A DNA stretch of 64,000 nucleotides from Adiantum capillus-veneris. Taxonomy: Eukaryota; Streptophyta; Polypodiopsida; Polypodiales; Pteridaceae. The DNA is taken from the NCBI GenBank assembly GCA_014529385.2, contig CM043954.1:97490247-97554246 (forward strand), written 5' to 3'. Shown here piece after piece: positions 31,545 to 43,566 of this stretch. The notes under the pieces are model-generated. The model saw only the letters and a list, made by a program, of their open reading frames with translations. It did not search any database and was not told the DNA's origin. Every line of letters starts with the position of its first letter. Within the stretch, counting starts at the first letter, position 1. The position numbers and the translations under genes are program-made.

Positions 31545-34500
31545 ATAAGAGACTACTTCTTATATCTCACATTATAGAGATGTTATCTTCAAGTTGGAGG
31601 GTCTAGATTCCTTTCACCATGTGTGAGTGTTCATTTGCAGGTTAAATCCTGAGCTTAAGAAGCACACTAAAACCTAGGATCCCAAATCTCTCAAGAAAGC
31701 TATAGTGCAGGTTCATATCCATGATGATCTAGATAAAAAAACATTGCAAAGCACACACATGCATGATACTTAAAATGCACATCGGTCTCATTGTCATAAT
31801 GAGAGGAAAATTGGGGTAGCATAATTTGATGCATCCAAAAAGCCCAAGGGCCCTCAAGGCCATGTGACAAGTGAGGATTTTGAAAAGGCAACGAGGGATA
31901 ATTATGTTTTGATTTCTTGAGAGTGGACATGGAAAAAAATATTGTCCTAACACAAAATCTACTTCCTAGAGCAAGAAAAAAGTTGTACAAATGATGCAAC
32001 TACTTCCCCTTAAATCCTCATTTTATCCTAATGTGTTGTGCACATGAGTGTTTTATTATGGCCTCTATGTGGCAACCAGCTTCTCGACCACACGAGCGTG
32101 TGAGAATGCATGGGTCTATGAAAGATCACAAGGTGAGAATCCTAGTAGATGATAGTGCCTCTCCTAATTTCATTGAGGACAAGTTGGTGAAAGGTCTCAA
32201 TCTGCCACAAACCCCTAGTTCCCAGCACTACAGAGGTAGCTATGATAAATGTCCATGATATTGAAGTGTGGGATACACAAGTAAAAGGGATATCACTTGA
32301 GATTTAGGGTATCAAAAACCTTGGATTTTAAAGTCATGAATATGGATAGAGAAAATGTGGTGTTAAGTCCTCTTAACCCAGAAATTTCCTAGAATTATTG
32401 CAGGGTATGCTAATGAGGTTGTAGAGTGTTTGATACCCACAAAGATAGATTATGAGATGAAAAAAACTGGGAATATTCTTGGTCTATGGATTCTAGCTCT
32501 AGAATTCTCTTATATAAGCAGTTTCTCCAACCTAAACTTTGCCAAGAAAATATGTGTTGTTTTTGTCCATTTCTCATAAAATTGGCCATGGAACACCATA
32601 AATTGCATTTTAGTGAGTCCTAGGGTGCTACATAAATAGCCTTCATCATTATAAAGGTATTAGAATGCTTCCAATCCATGAATACTCTATGTATTTGAGG
32701 TTATGGGATATCTATAAAAATGGTGCCATACATATTTATGGACAAATTTTATAATTTGATCAATTTTTTGGCAATGTATATGAAATAGAAAGGCAAGATT
32801 GTGCATACAGACTCATCACTATATATTGCATGTTTCTTGAGCTTTGAGACATCTAATATCCAAAACAGATAACAATACAATGTAAGAAAATATTATATTT
32901 TACCAAAATCAGAGTAATTTTGAGTTAGATATGTATTATGACCAATATTTCTCATTTTCTTCAATAAACATGGGCAACTTTTATCTTAGGTCCAAACCTA
33001 AGCATACACTACCAATTTGGCTACAAGTACATACTTTTCAAAGAGATTGAGATCTCCATAATGTTGAAGCCATTATGTTCATTTGCATGATTTTTATGAT
33101 TTGTAATAATGTCTAGAATTTTCATAAGAAAACTTGTTTGGATATTTTTTATGCTTTGTGGGTGTTAATATGGAGATGAATTACCAAGATGTATTGATAT
33201 AAAGTATGTATATAACTAAATATAGGTGTATTCATGTAAACACCGATGAGACGAAGAATACAAAAAATATAACTTTTTTGTACTTAATTGTATGCACAAT
33301 CAAAAAAACATGGGGCTATAAAAACCTTTTATTTACATTAGGAAGCCATGGAAGTTGATGAAAAAAGTAGATTGATTGCTTGAAAAATTATCTATGTGGT
33401 GTAGCATGGGATTAATTGTTAAATACATTGTTTTTAGTCAAATGCAACACTACATTGGCTTTCAAAGATTCTCATGACCTAAGAATCACACAATATGCAT
33501 GTTACTTATTTTTTCCATGGAGAGTCGGTTCTTAGTATCAATCTGATGTAAGGACATTTTAAACTTCACACATATAGAAGGAGTATTGAATTACTTTTCA
33601 AAACCTTAATGACACTTTTATGTGTTGTTATGTTACCAACTAGGGCTAAAAGGGTCATCATTACATCGTAGCTAAGAGCATAATAGTCTAATGTTTGAGT
33701 ACAATGTGGTAACGTGTTGTTGTTGAGGGAAAAGGATATGCCCTTTCGCACCATTTATTTGTACAACCAAGCTTATGAAGCTCTCTTCTGATGATAAAAT
33801 AGAAGAACTCCTTTTTTGTTACTGTTTGTGTCATTTTTTATCAAATGTTGGCAAGACTTCACTTATGTTTGATGATTCCTGAAAGCTTAATTCTTCTTCT
33901 TATCTTTTTTCTCTTTGCTACTTCTTTGTCACCACAACAAGAAAATGTTGCTAGTCAATTAAAAGAACTTCTAATGGAATACACATTTGTATTTCCCAAA
34001 GATTTACCTCTTGGGCTACCATCAACACATTCTATGTAACACAGCATAGATGTGGTTATAGATATTAATACCATTAGTACACACCCTACAAAATGAGTCG
34101 TCTTGAGGCTATTGAGTGTAACATCAGCTCTTTGAATACCTCAATAGAGGGTTTATTCAACCTAGTTCTTCATCGTGGGTATCTTCTATCCTATTGGTAA
34201 GACAAAAAAAGACGGTAATACTTGTATGTGCGTCAATTACCAAGGCTTGAATACAATTACCATTAAGAATAAGTATCCGTTATACCACAAGTGGATGAGT
34301 TGTTAGACAAGATCACCTATGCCCATATTTTCACCAAAATAGATCTACAATCAAGGTATTATCAAGTGCAAATTTGGCTTGTTGATATACCTTAAAGTAT
34401 TCTTCTCTTTCCTCACTTTCTACGTATTTGTCACCAACAAGTAAATGTTGCTAGTCAATTAAAGGAAATTTGAATGGAATACTCATATGTATTTCCCAAA

Positions 34501-35480
34501 TATTTACCTCACGTTATCATCGACACGTTCTATTCAACACGACATAGATGTGGTTACAGATAGTAATTCCATTAGTAAACCACCCTACAAAATAATTCAT
34601 CTTGAGGCTATTGAATGGAACATTAGCTTTTTGACTACCTCAATAGAGGGATTATTCAACCTAGTCCTTCGTTGTGGGTATCTTCCATTCTATTGGTGAG
34701 ACCAAAAAAAAGACGGTATATGTGCATGTGAATCAATTCCCACGGTTTTAATACGATTACCATTAAGAATAAGTATCTTTATATTACGAGTGGATGAGTT
34801 GTTACACAAGATCACCCATGTCCATATTTTTACCAAAATAGATCTAGAATCAAAGTATTATCAAGTACAAATTTGTCTTGTTGATATACCTTAAGCTACT
34901 TTTTGAACAAGGTTTGGACATTATGAGTTTTTGGTTAAGCCTTTTGGTTTAACTAATGTGCCAACTGCTTTAATGAAATTCATAAATAATGTTTTGAAAC
35001 CATATTGGAAAAGTTTATCATTGCTTTTCTTGATGACATTTTAGTGTATAGTGCATTCAAAGAAGATCACTTACAACATTTGAAGCAGGTATTTAATCTA
35101 GTGCATCAACACAAATTATATGCTAAGGAAACCAAGTGCCATTTTTGAAAGAATAAACTCATCATTTGGGGCATGTAATCTTTGCTACCAGCCTACATAT
35201 GGATAAATCCAAATTGTTGTTTTATGACCAACCAATTAAATTTCAAGGGCAACGAATTTCAAGACCATGTACCTAGACATTTGACACCAGATTCTTTATG
35301 AATGTGATGGTGGGGTTGGCTAAATAGAAAATCAAGACCATATGGACATGTTGAAAAGTGCTTGTCAAAAATTTTAACAATCATAAGATTGATACAAGAA
35401 GTATGTTGATAAGAAACATCAACAAATCACCTTTAGGTAAGGCAAAGAGATATTCTTACATGTTTCACATCATTCAAAAG
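31545..35480 (+). mobile_element. Eroded Ty3/gypsy element (gag/protease to integrase tail)
   Basis: 31,545-32,358 repeats the gag/protease scrap of 16,611-17,446. RT-like pieces follow from about 33,930 to 35,160, including 'FLDDILVYS' and 'HLKQVFNLVHQHKLYAKETKC'. An integrase-tail-like piece around 35,390-35,490 has 'KYVDKKHQQITFR'. This is a different, much older gypsy family than gypsy1 and gypsy2. It has a great many breaks. Between protease and RT (32,360-33,840) I see only AT-rich sequence. Confidence 0.75.
33905..34900. repeat. Two-copy tandem repeat of about 0.5 kb inside the old gypsy
   Basis: 33,905-34,395 and about 34,405-34,900 share the same order of words: 'aaatgttgctagtcaatt', 'gtatttcccaaa', 'catagatgtggtta', 'cttgaggctattga' and 'accattaagaataagtatc'. 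They differ by roughly a tenth, so the duplication is old. Confidence 0.85.
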
Positions 35481-35482
35481 GA

Positions 35483-36076
35483 CTAAAAATTGGTCCTCAC
35501 ATTCTCTAGAACTAGAATCATTAGTTGGCATCTAAACATTATCTTCAATATTTGTCGGAGAAGAAGTAAATAAATATGGCAAAGGAGACAATTCCTTGAT
35601 TGAAACATTTTCCTGACATGATAGGTTATTCTTCCATGATGGAATCCCTTTTTGATGTAGAAGTACTTGTGAAAATTTCTCCGGGCAATAGAGATTGTTT
35701 CTTCAAAGGTAGAGGATTCACTACAAGTAACCTTTGTCTTTAGAAAAGAAGGCAATTCGGACATAATTTGATCCATCTTTACATAATCATGAAAAGTAGG
35801 ATCAAATCCACATTTTTTCCATTGACGAGAAAAATCGTCTTCATAAGCATAGCAGTCTTCACCATGTTGTTTAAGTCTCCTCAATCAAGCCTATGCTTGC
35901 TTTATTGTTGGAACTTTAGAGAATCTGGTCTTCAAAGATTTGGAAATTTGGATATATCCGTCTTCAATCTCAGAAGACATACTAAAAAACCATTGCTCAG
36001 CATTGCCTCTAAGACATAAAAATAGCAAATCCCCTTTCTCAATGTCATCCTTCTTGCCAAGGAGATGAAAAATCAT
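35483..36076 (-). mobile_element. Gag scrap of another LTR element
   Basis: Minus-strand gag-like segments: 'RGNAEQWFFSMSSEIEDG', 'YAYEDDFSRQWKKCGFDP' and 'MSELPSFLKTKVTCSES'. The opposite direction to the flanking gypsy suggests a separate element. Broken. Confidence 0.6.
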
Positions 36077-36193
36077 TCTAAAATCTTTGTGTATGTGTGT
36101 AAGAGAGCTGAGAAATAGTGTTGAACATGTGTATGATTAATCTTTGAGTGTGTTTATGTGCGTAAGTGAGCTACAGGACTAGTTTAGATTACT

Positions 36194-36197
<4 letters not shown>

Positions 36198-36238
<41 letters not shown>

Positions 36239-36510
36239 TTGATGCCGCATTTAGAGGTTTGTATCCATCTTATTCCACTCATCTTTAGTTTGTACATTCC
36301 TCTCTAGTTTATACACTCCTTGTATGCCTTATATGTGTCCTCAACTTCATACAATCTCTACAATAGAAAGCGTTCTACAAGCCACAAGTCAAAGGTCGGA
36401 ATCAACCACAATAGCAGCATACAATTAACACTATTGCGTCCATTTCTAAGGAATTTACGTTCTACAAAGGCCTAAAACGCTAGAGTGCATGCTCCCATAG
36501 GGTTAGCATT

Positions 36511-36582
<72 letters not shown>

Positions 36583-36625
36583 TTGTGTATGTGTCAAGGA
36601 CTGAGAGGGAGAGACACAAAAGGGG

Positions 36626-36663
<38 letters not shown>

Positions 36664-36715
36664 TCCATCAAGGGGTAAGAGAGACAGAGATGGACACACA
36701 CACACACAGGCTCTG

Positions 36716-36716
<1 letters not shown>
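36198..36716. repeat. Cluster of (GA)n microsatellites
   Basis: GA runs at 36,198-36,234, 36,513-36,582 (with CA interruptions) and 36,632-36,656, plus a short CA run near 36,695. No gene is seen. Confidence 0.9.
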
Positions 36717-36753
<37 letters not shown>

Positions 36754-36837
36754 CGAATTAAAATTTTAAACTAAGTTGGTAACTGAGTGCATCTCCAAGC
36801 ATTACTCACTTATCAACTTAGTTTAAAATTTTAATTT

Positions 36838-36889
<52 letters not shown>
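36717..36889. repeat. GA/TC-armed foldback
   Basis: (GA)n at 36,717-36,750 runs into an AT-rich arm (36,750-36,778, ending 'taaactaagttg'). A loop of about 35 bp follows, then the reverse complement of the arm (36,814-36,842) with two mismatches, running into (TC)n at 36,843-36,889. The whole could fold into a stem of some 60 bp. Confidence 0.85.
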
Positions 36890-36891
<2 letters not shown>

Positions 36892-37409
36892 CTTCAACAA
36901 AAAACGCAGTCATTTTTTAATCTAGTAGACAGCAATCCACTCCTTTGATGATAACTTCTTCATTCGAACTCTGATTTGGGTGATCTATAGCCTCATTCGA
37001 AGAGTGCAACACCCTCTACGCATTGATGCAAAGACACAAATTTTCAGAGTTGTGGAGGGCATTTTTGTAGCAGCATTTTCGAAGTGAATTTGTTCAAGAC
37101 AGTTGACTCTCATCTCTTATTTTAAATACAATATCTTTCGGCACTCGCAAGGGTTCTTCTTCATCAACAAGTTCCACAACCATTGTCGAAAATGATCCAA
37201 AATATGTGGAGATAGCAACACAACCACCCAACCAACGACATCGGAAACCATGATCAAGGAAGAGGATGGGGTGTAGGAGGGCCTCTTTATTTTCCATGAG
37301 CTTATGGAGGTGATTAACATTTTGACGAATAGGTGTATGCCATGTGTGCAAGAATGGTGGGTGTGTAAGAGATGTGTAAGAGTGGTTAAAGGACACTTGA
37401 GATACAAAT
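36890..37409. other. Unassigned stretch before the LINE
   Basis: No gene or element is recognised. It may include LINE 5' sequence that I cannot identify. Confidence 0.45.
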
Positions 37410-39185
37410 AACACATTTGATTTAACTTGAAGAGGAAGTTAAGGAATGTAAACGCTCTCTTGTGGACTTGAATGCTTTGAAGGAGCGCATGAGCAAAGTA
37501 GAGCATGACCATGTATTGAAAGAGGAGAAATTTGACACCATGAGCCGGGATGTATGCAACATGAAAAATGTATGCACAAGCAAGTCTTGGGTTGATGTAT
37601 GTGGTAACAATGTGGTTCCTAATGCCTCACTCATGCAAGCTATGGTTCAAACAAAGACTGTTCGGAATGTGGATATGGAGGAGTTGAAGGAACGGGAGTG
37701 ATGTTCCAAGAACATTGTTATTCATGGAATTCCCAAAGAGATGTTAGAGACACCTCCTTCTCTTGCCATTGTTATCAAAGATTTCTTCAAAACCCACTTC
37801 GGCATGTCCGAGTTATGGTCTATGGAGCACATAGAGTAGGGAAGGAAGGAGCTCCTCGCTTGGGAGAACGGCCAATTCTATGCACCATGCCAGATGAGAC
37901 CAAATGAAAGATTATCCTTGATCATAGTTGGATCTATTTGAGGGATAAAAAATGTTTTGTATGTGAAGATCGCACTATCAAGAAACAAAATATGTGTCGC
38001 AAGGCATATAATGAAAAGAATAAGAAAAACAAGGAGATCTCTCACAAAGAAAATGTGTCCAAGGAGGAGGCAAGTTCATTGACCAAATAGGGATGTGTGA
38101 CCTATGAGATCGAATTTCAATTGAAAATATGCTTTTGGAATTGTTAGGGATACCCATGGAATGTAGGGGTTGGCATTGATGAACTAGAAAGCAAAGCCGA
38201 TGTTGTACTTCTTGTCGAAACTTGGGAGCATGATACACAAAGTATTAACAGCTTGGAGGATTACAATGTACATTCATTAATGTGGTCAAAGAATCTCAAG
38301 CAATGAAGAGGACAAGGAGGGGTAGCATGTATGGCTAAGAAAGGATTGGAATATTTTGTATCAATTGTGAAAGATGACAAGTACAAACGTTATGTATGGC
38401 TGAAAATTATGACACCAAAAAGAGCACCCATTTTTGTAGCCAAGTGCTACATTCCTCACCGTGATTCCCCTTTTATGCTTGCATGGATAAGATCAGCCAT
38501 TTTTTAATTTAGAAGAGGACATTGCTTATTTCAAAGGCAAGGTGATGTTATTGTATTTGGGGATATGAATGCTCGTACAAAAACATTGCAACATGATACT
38601 CAACAATTTGATATGCCACGCATTTCAAGGGAGTTGGAGGAAGTTCACTTGTATGATCGTACGGACAAGATGCTCGAAAGTCCTTGATAAAGCTTGATGC
38701 AACTATGGACAAAGACAACTATCAAGGTCATTTGCATACATACAAGGCATTGATTCAAAAGAAGAGAAGAAGATGGAAAGTAAAGCAAAAACTTTTTCAA
38801 GTCCAAGAAAAGACACATCCATGTGGAAGATTTTAGAGAAACTTGAGAGGCAAGCGGGTTGAGAGTTTTGGTAACTTGAGTCTTGTGGATATGTACATAC
38901 ATTGTAGGCAATGATATGAGCAAGCAAATGCTAAAAAAATACCATTTTATGGTTCACTCTCATGTATGCCCTCTTTTTTGACTATTGAGGATGTATGTGG
39001 TGGGATTGAAAAGTTTGTCACTCGCAAAGCGAGAGATCTTCAAGGTATCAAGTTGGAGATGATCAAATGGACGGGAGATTTTACCCATGAGTGGATGTGT
39101 GATATGTTCAACCTTGCACTTCAACATGGTATGCCTTATGCTTGGAGTACTAATTTGGTTAAGCCTTTCCATAGCAGTAACTTCG
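37410..39185 (+). pseudogene. LINE fossil: ORF1-like, endonuclease, start of RT
   Basis: From about 37,421 a coiled-coil-like stretch ('LNALKERMSKVEHDH', 'MSRDVCNMKNVC') leads, past a TGA at about 37,699, to 'SKNIVIHGIPKE', an RRM-like start. 'CFVCEDRTIKKQNMC' then 'KAYNEKNKKNKE' follow in another frame. The apurinic endonuclease domain lies at about 38,110-38,690: 'ADVVLLVETWEHD', 'RYVWLKIMTPKRAP', 'CYIPHRDSPF' and the catalytic-type 'VIVFGDMNART'. After a shift come 'KFVTRKARDLQGIKLEMIK' and 'LALQHGMPYAWSTNLVKPF' (38,990-39,175), the usual start of LINE reverse transcriptase. The RT core and tail are absent. Several stops and frameshifts are present, and it is dead. Confidence 0.8.
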
Positions 39186-40886
39186 TGAGTAACTTAGAAG
39201 ATGATCTATTCATCAAAGAATGCTCTTATCTTTATATCTAAAAGGATAAATCATTGTCCAAGATAAGAGATAGTAATTGCTTCTGCAGTACATACATTTT
39301 ATTCATATTCTTGCATGGTAATTGACATTACATAAGCTGAAAATTTATTGGTACTGGTGGGTTCGTAAGGACTATTGATTCGCATTCATGATTGAAGATA
39401 TATGATATGACGGAGTGTCAAAAAGGAATTTCTTGCAAAGTATATTAGTCTCTAATCCGTTTTGAGAATGCTACCAGATTTTTGAGCTAGAAACATGTGA
39501 TATACTGCTAGTTTTCTATACATAAGATATATTTTAGTTACTGAAGCCGTAAACCTCCTGTGGAGGATCTCGTTCGGAGATGGCATAAACTAATTTTTTT
39601 GAAATACTACTCAAATTACAAAGGAGGTGATGTCTGATTTTCTCCAGGTGGTCTACATTGATCTTTAACCCAGAAATACATAGGTATTTGCATCATATAT
39701 GGTAATAGACACTATTAGTTTTTTTTGAAGGAACTCAGTGAATATTGGGATACACATGACCCTACATTGAAAGGTTATCTTACTTAGAATCTTAACTTAA
39801 TAGTCAATCCTAAGGGTAAGTTGTAAACTAGGTCTACAGTGCGACATGGATGACAACTGGATCCAGTGTTGACACCTACAGAACACACAAACATAGCCAG
39901 TTCTAATTGAATGTTTTTGTATGGATGCAGGTAGCAGTTGGATCCTTCTCCTTGTAGGTTTAGTGGAGGCTTATCCCAAGCAGTGGATGCATACATATAC
40001 AACAACAAGATGCCAATTTGTTATTATAAAAGATCGTACTGACTATCAAATGCAAATTGTTGTATTTGACAAAGAAAGGACATATTCTATACATGAAATG
40101 TATACTCACTTTTATGATGTCTTGTTTTAATGTATTGTTTTTTAATGTATTATTTAATGCAATTGTTTAAGTATGGTTCAATTATGAGGAACTTTTCATA
40201 CACACACACACACACTTTAAAGAACTTTCAATCATTTGGACCTTAAAACACTCCCAAAGAAATTCCAATAGCTTAAAAGTACTTCAAGAGCATTAAGAAG
40301 CACTGTAAGGCATTTTCAAGAGCCAAAGATAGTAGGAAAATGCCATAGAATTGTTAATTCTTGTTGTGCCTTAAAAGACACTGAGTTTAGGGGTTGCTTC
40401 AATCTATAGTAGAGATAGTATGATGCCCTTGAATTTGGTGTTGTGAAGTTGACATATAATATCTCCTTCCTGGAGGTAGCTTGATGGATTTCATTTGAGA
40501 AAAAGATTTGACAAAAATTCTCATTTATTTTTTCATCATCCATGGTAGTTAAGAGAGGAAGATTGTTGCAAAAGTTTCAAATGGGCTGAGATAAGGTAAG
40601 AGCCTACACGAAAGAGAAGTGTGTGTGCTTGCTTGCAATGGAAAAGATGTGTGCTAATCCCATTTGTACAGTAGGAGTTTAAATTTCAAATGAATTAGAA
40701 ACTTACTTTGTGATTTGTACATTTCCCTTAATTATGGTTTGCTCAGTCATAGAGGAATACTAGTAAATCTTCTTTTGCATATGGTTGTTTGCAAGTAGGA
40801 TGATTGTGACAATCTCAATCTAGTAATTGGAAACCATAATTGGGATTCTTTGGTTCCAATATTGTATAGTGTTCTCTCTCTCTCCT

Positions 40887-40960
<74 letters not shown>

Positions 40961-41049
40961 ACACACACACACAGAACTCGCTGCAATAATCTCAGGTGCT
41001 TATTTTTTGTGTATTATAACTATAGCTTTTGTATGAAAAATCTCAAATG

Positions 41050-41140
<91 letters not shown>

Positions 41141-41337
41141 ATCTCAAGGGAGTCATATTTTTCTGCATTTCAAAAGTATGAGTTGCATCATGCGATGCAA
41201 ATCTCCGCTAATTTTACCTCATTTTTATTTTACCTCATTTTTATTTTACCTCATTTTCTTATGGAGCTGCTTACACGCGCTTTGCATACAAAAGCCATCA
41301 CAAAGGCGGCCATAACACAGCAGGCCGAGTCCAGACG

Positions 41338-41340
<3 letters not shown>
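39186..41340. other. Gene-free, microsatellite-bearing stretch
   Basis: No gene is recognised. It has a short (CA)n near 40,200, (CT)n at 40,890-40,957 passing into (AC)n, and (CT)n at 41,051-41,137. Three near-identical 'ttattttacctcat' units lie near 41,220-41,255. Confidence 0.6.
40890..41137. repeat. Two long (CT)n tracts
   Basis: About 68 bp and about 87 bp of CT, separated by about 90 bp of unique sequence with a short AC run. Confidence 0.95.

Positions 41341-41384
<44 letters not shown>
41341..41384. repeat. (GA)n microsatellite
   Basis: About 42 bp of GA, immediately upstream of the ATG of the small ORF at 41,388. It corresponds to the left-edge GA tract of copy A. Confidence 0.95.
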
Positions 41385-41387
<3 letters not shown>

Positions 41388-41567
41388 ATGGCATGGAAGC
41401 AGGCACAGGTGCCGATAGTTAAGCCCCCTCCCCACAGAGGTCAGGTGAAGGCCGCTTTTGCTGCCAGCATGGCGCACTCCCTCTCTCATGCCTTCAACTC
41501 CACACTTACAATGGTGGCTACCCGGTCGTCGTCTAGCAGCCCCTCCACCTCACCTCGTTCTCGCTAA
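41388..41567 (+). CDS. Small ORF, possible host gene or exon, 59 aa
   Basis: The ATG sits in a strong plant context (tccATGG) three bases after a (GA)n run, which is common in plant 5' leaders. The product starts MAWKQAQVPIVKPPPHRGQ, continues with an Ala/Ser/His stretch ('AAFAASMAHSLSHAF') and ends in a Ser/Pro/Arg tail. The segment 41,385-41,765 is GC-richer than everything around it and absent from copy A, where GA runs directly into the shared sequence. I do not recognise a family. A Pro-Pro-Pro-x-Arg-Gly-Gln start recalls small plant proteins of unknown role, but that is only an impression. It could equally be a chance frame or an orphan first exon. Confidence 0.35.
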   Translation: MAWKQAQVPIVKPPPHRGQVKAAFAASMAHSLSHAFNSTLTMVATRSSSSSPSTSPRSR

Positions 41568-42535
41568 ACCCAGACTCTATCTAATTGCATCTTCCTAGGT
41601 TCTGCGTTTCCCTAATTAAGGCTCTAAAATCTGCACACCCTTCCTCATCACACGCTGTCGTTGTTGTAGGAGATGGGGATCGTGCTCTGGTGAGCCCTTC
41701 CCACATTCTCCCCTTCCCAACATCAAGGACATCATCCCTTCTCAGCATCACCTGCAACGGGGGGGGCCCTCCCTCGGAGAATGATGTTGCGCTCAATACA
41801 AATGGCATCGTCTTCGTAAAGCCACATCTTCAGAGGAAGTTAGGGATTCATTACTTTCTTGTTCTTTGGATTCATCCTATCGTATGGGAGAGAGTCTTAT
41901 TTTGGGGGTCTCATCAAGAGGCCTCATAATCTCTCTCTCCTCTTAGAGAGGAAGGGAAATCCCATAAGCACGAAGTTGTGAAGTAACTTCAGCTTGCAAA
42001 GTAGGGTTGCCCATAGCTTGATGCAACCTAATAACAAGATAATTGATAAACATGGGGGCATCACCATTAGCAACTTCATGTGCAAAATCAAAGTTATCAA
42101 TGTTCATTCTAGTCTCTTGGTTATTGTCAGCCATGCTAGTTATACTTATGTGTTTACTTAGTGTATTTGGCAACTCAAAACCGGCCTCAGTTGCTACTCC
42201 TCTTATCCTTTGAAAATAAACACTCAAGTATCTACACCCACGATTCGAATTGGTTAATTATAAAGAGTAGTGGGGTGGGTCTAACATAGCAGAATTGTTA
42301 AGGGATAGCCCCTTTCGGACTTCTTATGGCTCAATAATGGTAAAACCGTAGGCAGGTCTAAAAAGATCCCATTATTAAGACCACAGCTCCTAAGGTGTGC
42401 ACCATATCCCACATAGTGGACTCAACAAACCTGATAGTAGATCCCAGTTCCACTTACCCTATATAGTTTACAAAATCGACCATTAATAGGCTACTTAAGG
42501 AACTCTCTTCTTAAGCAAGAAAAGAGAAACCAAAT

Positions 42536-42547
42536 GCTCTGATACCA
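42536..42547 (-). promoter_or_regulatory. Primer-binding site, copy B
   Basis: TGGTATCAGAGC on the minus strand, identical to 1,881-1,892. Confidence 0.85.
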
Positions 42548-43283
42548 ATGTAATGGAAATGGACTATGAACTTTGAGAATAACGGAATTAAGAGAATTAG
42601 AGTGAGCATTTTTGTGAGATTACTTTGAGAACGTAGAGGGTGAACTTAATTGATGGTACATGAACATAGTACTTAATTAACTTGGCATGAACAATGCTTT
42701 TGCAAGAGAGAGAGTATTAGAGAACATGACAATAGTTGAGGACCAAATTTACCTGGATCCGGTCCCCTCTCCAAAAGGAATGTGTAATATAGATTCTCCC
42801 ATCAAGAGAGACTTCTTACAATACAATCTTTGTGTTCCTTGTGACCTTTGTGATGCTACGAAGATGGAAATCTTCACGCATCACGAGCTTAACATAAACT
42901 TTTTAAAAATCATTAACTATCCCAAGTCTCAATCCCAAGGCCTCAAATACCTTCAAAGGTGGAGAGAGCTCACGGGGAATGAGGGTAGGGAAGAGGAAGA
43001 AGAATCATTCATAGGAAAAAGAAATAGTTCCTCACTTATCATCACACTTCTTGCTTAGCATAGCATAATAGCATAGTGATGAAGATAAAGAAGATGGCAA
43101 GCTTAAGCATTGAAGCATGGCTCTTGGCAGGATTTGTATTCCATAGCCAAGAATATTGGTGTAGGCTCTCCACTTCTCAACAAGCTTGGAGAAGGAGATG
43201 GAGCTCTTGCACTTTGCACTCCACACAATGAGAGAATATGTGTTGTGTGTGGGAGACTATACCCCCCCTCTCATGCTTGGTCC

Positions 43284-43284
<1 letters not shown>

Positions 43285-43350
<66 letters not shown>
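43285..43350. repeat. (CT)n microsatellite, copy B
   Basis: About 64 bp, the counterpart of 2,635-2,686. Confidence 0.95.
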
Positions 43351-43353
<3 letters not shown>

Positions 43354-43563
43354 TTATTTTATTATTTCATTTGGACATGTGTCCTATTTTTCCTCTTTGA
43401 GAGAAAGAACTTAATTATTTAATTTTATGTAGCTAAATTCTCATTGGAGACCTTTAAAACCTATCCAATAGCATTCAAGCACATCATGACGGCCACATGT
43501 GGAGGATCATTTGAACATATGTCTTTTATACTTATTCAAGCATGAAAATGTTGATGTCTCTTG

Positions 43564-43566
43564 AGA
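43564..43566. other. Empty target site of the CACTA element
   Basis: 'gtctcttg AGA gttatc' here equals the left flank, one AGA and the right flank of the CACTA element of copy A. Confidence 0.93.
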
